Shown: piece by piece, positions 6,915 to 10,236 of the stretch | How the letters are laid out: each line of letters begins with the position of its first letter | How positions within the stretch are numbered: position 1 is the stretch's first letter | Source: DATDYA01 sp035289165 | GTDB lineage: Bacteria > Patescibacteriota > Patescibacteriia > Magasanikbacterales > GWA2-37-8 | Assembly (NCBI GenBank): GCA_035289165.1 | Contig: DATDYA010000049.1 | Location: 1-10,236, forward strand | Direction: 5' to 3' | DNA length: 10,236 nucleotides | Program-made: the position numbers and the translations under genes | The notes under the pieces: generated by a model | Database searches by the model: none | What the model saw: the letters and a program-made list of their open reading frames with translations, nothing else | Told to the model about the DNA's origin: nothing

Positions 6915-7892
6915 TTAAATTAATCGGCGAATTATTCTTAAAAGCTGGTAAAAAGAATATTTATTTTTATTAATAATTAAATCATAAGTACCTGGTTCTT
7001 CTTTAATTTCACCGCCAAAACCAAGTTTAAACCTCGTTACTCCGGCATACTGGTGTTTGGGGTCGTATGAATATTCTCCGCCCACTTCTTCGACCTTGGG
7101 GGCAATGCCAAAAAAATCGTACTTCGTAAAACCTAACTTCTTTCCCAATTTTATCCCCTCCCATTGTACGAGATATGGCGCCATGAAAGAACGAAAATTG
7201 TGGTCAGACGCACCATACAAATAGGTAAAGGTATCTCCATAACCAACGAATACCCCAACCGCTATTGTTTCTCCTCCACTCTCGACATTAATCTGTCTAA
7301 CTATTTCTGAATTTAATACTTCAATATAATGTTTATCCGAATGCAACCTAAACTTATCTCTCTCCCCGGTCATTTTCATAAGACGCAAAAGCTCGTCTGG
7401 ATTTTTTTCTTCCTTAATAACCAATCCTTTCTTTTCCGCCAAACGAATGTTATATCTTGTCTTCGGATGCATTTTGGCTAACAATTGTTCCTCACTTTTT
7501 GTTAAATCCAATACTGTTGTCGCTCGTGGATTAACATCGATTGTTTTTTTAATTAAAAATTTACTATTCACTAATACCTGCGGAGGCTCAATCCGAAAAA
7601 ATATACACCCCCTTCTACTTAAATAACTTACTAACGTCTTTAATGCTTCTTCACCTCCTCCAACTGCTCCCTTGGGACAAAAAGCATAATTCCACCCAAA
7701 GAACAGACTCTGGTAAAGAACCTGCACACCAAGTATTTGCCTTCCATTGTCCTCTACCACCAAACGCCCCACTCGTTTGCCCTCTCGAACGTAAATTTCA
7801 CCCCAGGCGAAACTTTGGGCAAAATGAACACCAAGACCACTCCCCAAGGCCTCTTTCCACTCGTTTTTATCTTTAATTTCTCGTATTTCCAT
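6915..7892 (-). CDS. FemAB/FemX-family aminoacyl-tRNA-dependent peptidoglycan ligase
   Basis: A 325-residue protein of the FemAB family. These enzymes take an amino acid from aminoacyl-tRNA and add it to the peptide stem of lipid II or peptidoglycan, building interpeptide bridges on the cytoplasmic side of the membrane. The fold is two GNAT-like domains. Family marks include HFAQSFAWGEIYVREGKRV (23-41), the core LLAKMHPKTRYNIRLAEKKGL (137-157), FTYLYGASDHNFRSFMAPYL (222-241), LGFTKYDFFGI (253-263) and TRFKLGFGGE (286-295). The long coiled-coil arm of staphylococcal FemA is absent, as in shorter FemX-like members. The amino acid used cannot be told from sequence. The gene ends one base before tRNA-Arg(CCG), and a weak promoter lies in the divergent spacer toward rpmF. 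Confidence 0.9.
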   Translation of the reverse strand: MEIREIKDKNEWKEALGSGLGVHFAQSFAWGEIYVREGKRVGRLVVEDNGRQILGVQVLYQSLFFGWNYAFCPKGAVGGGEEALKTLVSYLSRRGCIFFRIEPPQVLVNSKFLIKKTIDVNPRATTVLDLTKSEEQLLAKMHPKTRYNIRLAEKKGLVIKEEKNPDELLRLMKMTGERDKFRLHSDKHYIEVLNSEIVRQINVESGGETIAVGVFVGYGDTFTYLYGASDHNFRSFMAPYLVQWEGIKLGKKLGFTKYDFFGIAPKVEEVGGEYSYDPKHQYAGVTRFKLGFGGEIKEEPGTYDLIINKNKYSFYQLLRIIRRLI

Positions 7893-7904
7893 AGAACAGG
7901 CTGT

Positions 7905-7933
7905 ATCTTACCTTACATCATTGGGAAAATCAA
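7905..7933 (-). promoter_or_regulatory. Possible promoter of the FemAB gene
   Basis: TTGATT (7933-7928, 4/6) and TAAGAT (7910-7905, 4/6) are spaced 17 bases apart on the minus strand. The predicted transcript would have a very short leader of about 6 nt before the ATG at 7892. This is the best candidate in the 138-bp divergent spacer but not a strong one. Confidence 0.35.
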
Positions 7934-7943
7934 TGTTTGCCTC

Positions 7944-7972
7944 TTGCCAAATTCATATCTTTAGTGTATAAT
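7944..7972 (+). promoter_or_regulatory. Strong promoter of rpmF-nusB-rnc
   Basis: -35 TTGCCA (7944-7949, 5/6), exactly 17 bases, and a perfect -10 TATAAT (7967-7972). This is the best sigma-70-type promoter in the window, as expected for a ribosomal-protein operon. The start is near 7979, giving a leader of about 52 nt. Confidence 0.85.
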
Positions 7973-7982
7973 AACACCCGAC

Positions 7983-8001
7983 TTTGGCTGTAACAGCCGA
8001 A
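7983..8001 (+). promoter_or_regulatory. Leader hairpin at the rpmF transcript 5' end
   Basis: TTTGGCTG (7983-7990) pairs with CAGCCGAA (7994-8001) around a three-base loop: eight pairs, one of them G-U. It begins within a few bases of the predicted start and is followed by AATTTTAC. It could be a 5' stabilising hairpin or a weak attenuator; a four-T run is short for a terminator. Confidence 0.5.
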
Positions 8002-8030
8002 ATTTTACTAAATACACTAAACAATGTACT

Positions 8031-8249
8031 ATGGGTTTACCCGGTCACAGACGCACCTCTTCACACAAAGGCAAGCGTTCCGCACATTTTGCGCTAACCT
8101 TGGCTAGTATTAACCGCTGTCCAAAATGCAACAAGGCTTTAAAACCTCATCGCGCCTGCGCTTTTTGTGGCACCTACAAAGGACGTGTCGTCTTAAATGT
8201 TGACAAGCGTACTACTCGCGGCACACGCAAAACCACCGCCACGAAGTAA
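8031..8249 (+). CDS. rpmF: Ribosomal protein bL32
   Basis: A small basic protein (72 residues) of the large ribosomal subunit. The start MGLPGHRRTSSHKGKRSAHF matches the family, followed by the zinc-binding form of the core: C30-x2-C33 (CPKC) and C43-x2-C46 (CAFC). The four-cysteine version needs zinc, unlike Cys-less paralogues that some bacteria use in zinc starvation. A basic tail (RTTRGTRKTTATK) follows. It is the first gene after the strong promoter, with a 16-bp gap to nusB. No Shine-Dalgarno is visible before the ATG. Confidence 0.97.
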   Translation: MGLPGHRRTSSHKGKRSAHFALTLASINRCPKCNKALKPHRACAFCGTYKGRVVLNVDKRTTRGTRKTTATK

Positions 8250-8265
8250 TCTTTAACCAAGTTCT

Positions 8266-8709
8266 ATGTCTAATCGCCATTTAGCGAGAAGCATCGCCAT
8301 GCAAACTCTGTTTGAATGGGATTTTCGCGGCAAACCAACTGCTGCTCTTCCGGCGATTATGGAACACAACCTCAAAGAATTTGGCGAAGGGTTAAACCAA
8401 GAAAAAGAATTTACCGCCGCCCTAGTAGATGAAGTGATCACCCACCAGAAAGAGATTGACAAAGAAATTGAAAAATACGCCCCAAACTGGCCAATTGAAC
8501 AAATTACGGTTGTCGATCGCAACATCTTACGATTGGGAATACTAGAATTAAAGATTAAAAAAGAAGTACCACCAAAAGTCGCAATTAACGAAGCGATTGA
8601 ACTCGCGAAAAGCTTTGGTGGGCCCGCCTCTGGTAAATTCGTTAATGGAGTGTTGGGATCAATGTATAAAGAACTTTTCCCTAACGGTCCCGACGAACCC
8701 AGTGAATAA
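8266..8709 (+). CDS. nusB: Transcription antitermination factor NusB
   Basis: A 147-residue, all-helical protein that binds boxA RNA with ribosomal protein S10 (NusE) to allow antitermination of rRNA transcription. Family marks are the N-terminal RHLARSIAMQTLFEWDF (4-20), IEQITVVDRNILRLGILEL (77-95), PPKVAINEAIELAKSFGG (102-119) and KFVNGVLG (124-131). The length is typical. It sits between rpmF and rnc in one transcription direction, 16 bases after rpmF and 62 bases before rnc, a gap filled by a strong hairpin. Like the gene at 1389 it begins ATGTCTAATCG, which appears coincidental. Confidence 0.96.
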   Translation: MSNRHLARSIAMQTLFEWDFRGKPTAALPAIMEHNLKEFGEGLNQEKEFTAALVDEVITHQKEIDKEIEKYAPNWPIEQITVVDRNILRLGILELKIKKEVPPKVAINEAIELAKSFGGPASGKFVNGVLGSMYKELFPNGPDEPSE

Positions 8710-8726
8710 CTAATTAAATTGTCTAA

Positions 8727-8758
8727 TATCTCATATTCCCGGGAGGTAGTATGAGATA
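8727..8758 (+). promoter_or_regulatory. Hairpin in the nusB-rnc gap, possible RNase III target
   Basis: Arms 8727-8740 and 8745-8758 pair over 14 positions (12 Watson-Crick, one G-U, one C-U mismatch) with a GGGA (GNRA-type) loop. The outer nine pairs TATCTCATA/TATGAGATA are perfect. A strong Shine-Dalgarno GGGAGGT (8741-8747) lies in the loop and upper stem. The 3' base of the stem abuts the AGGAG of rnc (8758-8762). E. coli RNase III cuts a hairpin in its own leader to limit its synthesis, so this is a plausible analogue, by inference. Confidence 0.6.
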
Positions 8759-8759
8759 G
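8751..8759 (+). other. Two-codon mini-ORF (Met-Arg-stop) ahead of rnc
   Basis: ATG AGA TAG is preceded three bases upstream by GGGAGGT, a better Shine-Dalgarno than most genes here have. Its stop overlaps the AGGAG of rnc. Translation could couple ribosomes to rnc or open the hairpin that holds it. It may be chance, since the ATG is also part of the stem arm. Confidence 0.3.
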
Positions 8760-8771
8760 GAGACAAGAAAA

Positions 8772-9551
8772 ATGTTTCCTATGCATGAAATCTTCAAACT
8801 AGACGAGGTCAAGGAAAAAAACTTTTCCGAACTAGAAGAAAAACTAGGTATTAAATTTAAACACCCGGAGTTTCTAGTTCAGGCTTTCGTTCATCGTTCT
8901 TACCTAAATGAACACCGAGACTTTCCATTGGGCCACAACGAGCGCCTAGAATTTTTAGGCGATGCGGTTGTGGAATTGGTTGTTACCGAATTTCTTTTTG
9001 ATGAATATCTAAACCCCGAAGGTGAGTTAACCAACTGGCGGGCCGCTCTGGTTAACGCCAAAATGCTCGCAAGTGTCGCCTACGAGATTGGTATGGAACC
9101 ATACTTGTTCTTAAGCCACGGTGAATCTAAAGACGCCGGAACCAAAGCCCGTGATTACATCATGGCGAATCTATTTGAAGCCGCGATTGGTGCGATCTAT
9201 CTTGATCGGGGTTATGACGTGGTCAAACAGTTTATTACTCGCTGGGTAATAAGCCGCTTACCATATGTTTTGGAAAACGGTTTGTACATGGATGCGAAGA
9301 GTCGTTTCCAAGAGTCGGCTCAAGAAATTGTTGGTACCACACCCTCTTACCGCGTAATTGAAGAAGAAGGCCCGGACCATGCTAAAAATTTTAAAGTGGG
9401 GGTATATCTAGATAAAGAATTAATTGCGACTGGTGAAGGATCTAGCAAACAAGAGGCTCAAACCGAGGCCGCGGAAGCAGCGGTAAAAGTAAAAAGTTGG
9501 AAAGGACCTAAGATTGAAATATTAAAAAGAGAACCTGGTGGTCCGATTTAA
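8772..9551 (+). CDS. rnc: Ribonuclease III
   Basis: A double-strand-specific endoribonuclease that matures rRNA and cuts structured mRNAs. At 259 residues it is slightly longer than E. coli's 226. The signature HNERLEFLGDAVVEL (55-69) supplies acidic residues Glu57, Glu60 and Asp64. The second catalytic segment MANLFEAAIGAIYLD (131-145) supplies Glu136, the equivalent of E. coli Glu117, but has Asn133 where E. coli has Asp114. A double-stranded RNA-binding domain covers about 173-242 (DAKSRFQESAQEIVG through GSSKQEAQTEAAEAAVKV). AGGAG at 8758-8762, nine bases upstream, supports the ATG at 8772 over the one at 8781. It is the last protein gene of the rpmF operon, with tRNA-Lys following after 19 bases. 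Confidence 0.96.
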   Translation: MFPMHEIFKLDEVKEKNFSELEEKLGIKFKHPEFLVQAFVHRSYLNEHRDFPLGHNERLEFLGDAVVELVVTEFLFDEYLNPEGELTNWRAALVNAKMLASVAYEIGMEPYLFLSHGESKDAGTKARDYIMANLFEAAIGAIYLDRGYDVVKQFITRWVISRLPYVLENGLYMDAKSRFQESAQEIVGTTPSYRVIEEEGPDHAKNFKVGVYLDKELIATGEGSSKQEAQTEAAEAAVKVKSWKGPKIEILKREPGGPI

Positions 9552-9570
9552 TCTGAACTTAAAAAACCAC

Positions 9571-9643
9571 GGGCCGCTAGCTCAGCTGGTAGAGCAGAGG
9601 ACTCTTAATCCTAAGGTCCAGGGTTCGATCCCCTGGCGGCCCA
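9571..9643 (+). tRNA. tRNA-Lys(CTT)
   Basis: A 73-nt cloverleaf: acceptor GGGCCGC/GCGGCCC, D-arm GCTC/GAGC, anticodon loop CTCTTAA (anticodon CTT, reads AAG), T-arm CAGGG/CCCTG with loop TTCGATC, discriminator A. The top pair of the anticodon stem is a G-A mismatch. CCA is not encoded. It lies 19 bases after rnc without its own clear promoter, so it is probably cut from the rpmF-nusB-rnc transcript. Confidence 0.96.
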
Positions 9644-9651
9644 CTTATACC

Positions 9652-9675
9652 ACAACCACCTAATTAGGTGGTTGT
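9652..9675. terminator. Perfect 24-bp palindrome after tRNA-Lys, probable terminator
   Basis: ACAACCACCTAA (9652-9663) is followed directly by its exact reverse complement (9664-9675). The RNA hairpin would have about ten pairs and a small AATT loop. The sequence after it (TACCGTTTATATTGCC) is only moderately T-rich, so it may be a weak terminator or a 3' boundary for tRNA processing. Confidence 0.5.
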
Positions 9676-9686
9676 TACCGTTTATA

Positions 9687-9715
9687 TTGCCTTTTTCCCA
9701 TTCCTATGCTAGACT
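9687..9715 (+). promoter_or_regulatory. Extended -10 promoter of tRNA-Arg(TCG)
   Basis: -35 TTGCCT (9687-9692, 4/6), 17-base spacer, -10 TAGACT (9710-9715, 4/6) preceded by TGC, giving an extended -10. The start near 9722 is a few bases before the tRNA 5' end at 9729. Confidence 0.55.
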
Positions 9716-9728
9716 GCTAATGTTTTCC

Positions 9729-9800
9729 GCCCCTATAGTTCAATGGATAGAATATCAGGCTTCGAACCTGAAGATGGGAGTTCGATCCTCTCTGGGGGCA
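9729..9800 (+). tRNA. tRNA-Arg(TCG)
   Basis: A 72-nt cloverleaf: acceptor GCCCCTA/TGGGGGC with one G-U pair, D-arm GTTC/GAAT, anticodon stem TCAGG/CCTGA with loop CTTCGAA (anticodon TCG, reading CGA and possibly other CGN codons), T-arm GGGAG/CTCTC with loop TTCGATC, discriminator A. CCA is not encoded. It shares the D-arm stretch GTTCAATGGATAGAATATC with tRNA-Arg(CCG) at 6842-6913, suggesting common descent. Its own promoter lies just upstream, and the 96-residue gene follows 18 bases later. Confidence 0.96.
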
Positions 9801-9818
9801 CTATTTATTACAATCACT

Positions 9819-10109
9819 ATGCCAGACCAATTATTTGGGGATCAACTTAGACACAGAGATGTCACGAACATTATCGAGGTAGCTGCCTTAAAACACCACA
9901 ATGACCTCAAAAAGGTTGCCGGGGTCATACTAAGAGATTTAAGAAACGACCGGGCAGGCGAAACTATTAGTTATACCCTACACTATGCCGTAGAAAGCTT
10001 GCTACGAATAGGCTATAAACCTAGAGATGTTGCCGAGGCTTTTGCCGACACTGAATTCGCCCAGGAAGTGATCGAAAGAATAAAAAAGATAACAAAAAAG
10101 ACTAAATAG
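9819..10109 (+). CDS. Small helical protein of unknown function
   Basis: A 96-residue protein starting at the ATG at 9819, right after tRNA-Arg(TCG). In-frame codons farther upstream exist only because the tRNA gene happens to be open, so I reject an earlier start. The sequence looks entirely helical (TNIIEVAALKHHNDLKKVAG at 16-35, ETISYTLHYAVESLLRIG at 48-65, RDVAEAFADTEFAQEVIERI at 69-88) and ends in a lysine-rich tail (KKITKKTK). There is no signal peptide, membrane helix, cysteine or catalytic motif. It is probably cotranscribed with the tRNA, as no promoter fits in the 18-bp gap. No Shine-Dalgarno is visible. I do not recognise a family. Confidence 0.7.
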   Translation: MPDQLFGDQLRHRDVTNIIEVAALKHHNDLKKVAGVILRDLRNDRAGETISYTLHYAVESLLRIGYKPRDVAEAFADTEFAQEVIERIKKITKKTK

Positions 10110-10139
10110 AAAAAAATAGGACCTAAAAATAAAGATTTG

Positions 10140-10148
10140 TGGCATAAT
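10140..10148 (+). promoter_or_regulatory. Possible extended -10 upstream of the transposase fragment
   Basis: TGGCATAAT contains TG-n and a CATAAT hexamer (5/6). No good -35 is seen. The start would fall near 10155, about 20 nt before the ATG at 10176. Confidence 0.3.
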
Positions 10149-10175
10149 ACAGCTAAAAGATTAACTAAAGATAAT

Positions 10176-10236
10176 ATGCCCAATAAAAAACTGTCCGGAA
10201 TGTGGTTCAAACCAGGTCGTTAAGAAGGGTTACCAA
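10176..10236 (+). pseudogene. Probable IS transposase N-terminus, frame-shifted, cut by right edge
   Basis: From 10186 one frame reads KNCPECGSNQVVKKGYQ to the edge. A CPxCGSxxVVKxG zinc finger is typical of the N-terminal domain of insertion-sequence transposases such as the IS1 and IS1595-like groups. That frame has no ATG, GTG or TTG after its last upstream stop (TAA at 10162-10164). The ATG at 10176 is in another frame, which terminates after 15 codons. Removing one A from the six-A run at 10185-10190 would give the natural-looking start MPNKNCPECGSNQVVKKG. The gene is therefore broken, misread in the assembly, or expressed through slippage on the A-run. Terminal inverted repeats cannot be judged from one end. 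The family call is moderate because only about 17 residues are visible. Confidence 0.5.

Noticed and set aside
9672..9818. A longer N-terminus for the 96-residue protein
   Set aside because: The extension is translated straight through the tRNA-Arg(TCG) gene and the palindrome, so it cannot be the real start.
10185..10191. AAAAAAC as a -1 programmed frameshift site like that of IS1
   Set aside because: From the ATG at 10176 the codons fall as AAA AAA C, not A AAA AAC, and a +1 (or -2) change is needed to reach the zinc-finger frame. A simple -1 slip does not work.
1..10236. CRISPR arrays or long repeats
   Set aside because: Apart from the 17-bp tRNA-end repeat, the paired palindromes and the similar tRNA-Arg D-arms, no regularly spaced or long repeats were seen by eye.

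Overview
The window looks like chromosomal DNA from a small-genome bacterium, most likely a Patescibacteria/CPR lineage of the Parcubacteria type. This is inferred from gene content and style, not from a database match. The supporting signs are tight gene packing, mostly weak or absent Shine-Dalgarno sequences, three tRNA genes without an encoded CCA, an L32-NusB-RNase III cluster with no fatty-acid genes, a FemAB-type aminoacyl-tRNA-dependent ligase, and a degenerate metallo-beta-lactamase-fold gene beside gyrA. Most of the sequence is AT-leaning; the left edge is not.

Left edge (1-766): an incomplete minus-strand gene with strikingly GC-rich codons runs off the window. It has its own promoter in the AT-rich spacer, facing away from a second promoter that drives a plus-strand operon. 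That operon (767-4372) encodes an MBL-fold protein lacking the usual metal ligands, a single-pass membrane protein with a Thr-rich tail, and DNA gyrase subunit A. It ends at a clear hairpin terminator.

Middle (4446-7892), all minus strand: a FemAB-family ligase ends one base before a tRNA-Arg(CCG) gene. The 3' end of that tRNA is duplicated 32 bp downstream. Next comes an acidic, unrecognised protein with a four-cysteine zinc-ribbon signature and its own terminator. Last is a COG1373-type AAA ATPase (AAA + winged helix + DUF4143), with a good promoter and two copies of a 13-bp palindrome, one on the -10 box and one on the start codon.

Right part (7893-10236), plus strand: a near-consensus promoter drives rpmF, nusB and rnc, followed by tRNA-Lys(CTT). 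A strong hairpin sits in the nusB-rnc gap, with a Shine-Dalgarno sequence inside it and a two-codon mini-ORF. RNase III targets hairpins, so this is a candidate self-regulation site. Then come a perfect 24-bp palindrome, a tRNA-Arg(TCG) with its own promoter, and a 96-residue unknown protein. At the right edge is the N-terminus of a probable insertion-sequence transposase (CPECG zinc finger) that joins its apparent start codon only through a one-base frame change in a run of six A's.

Most of the window is housekeeping: DNA topology, translation, transcription antitermination, RNA processing and cell-wall cross-bridging. No complete new multi-gene system is evident. The points most worth a second look are the GC-rich edge gene, the paired palindromes at the ATPase gene, the tRNA 3'-end duplication, the rnc leader hairpin with mini-ORF, and the shifted transposase start.
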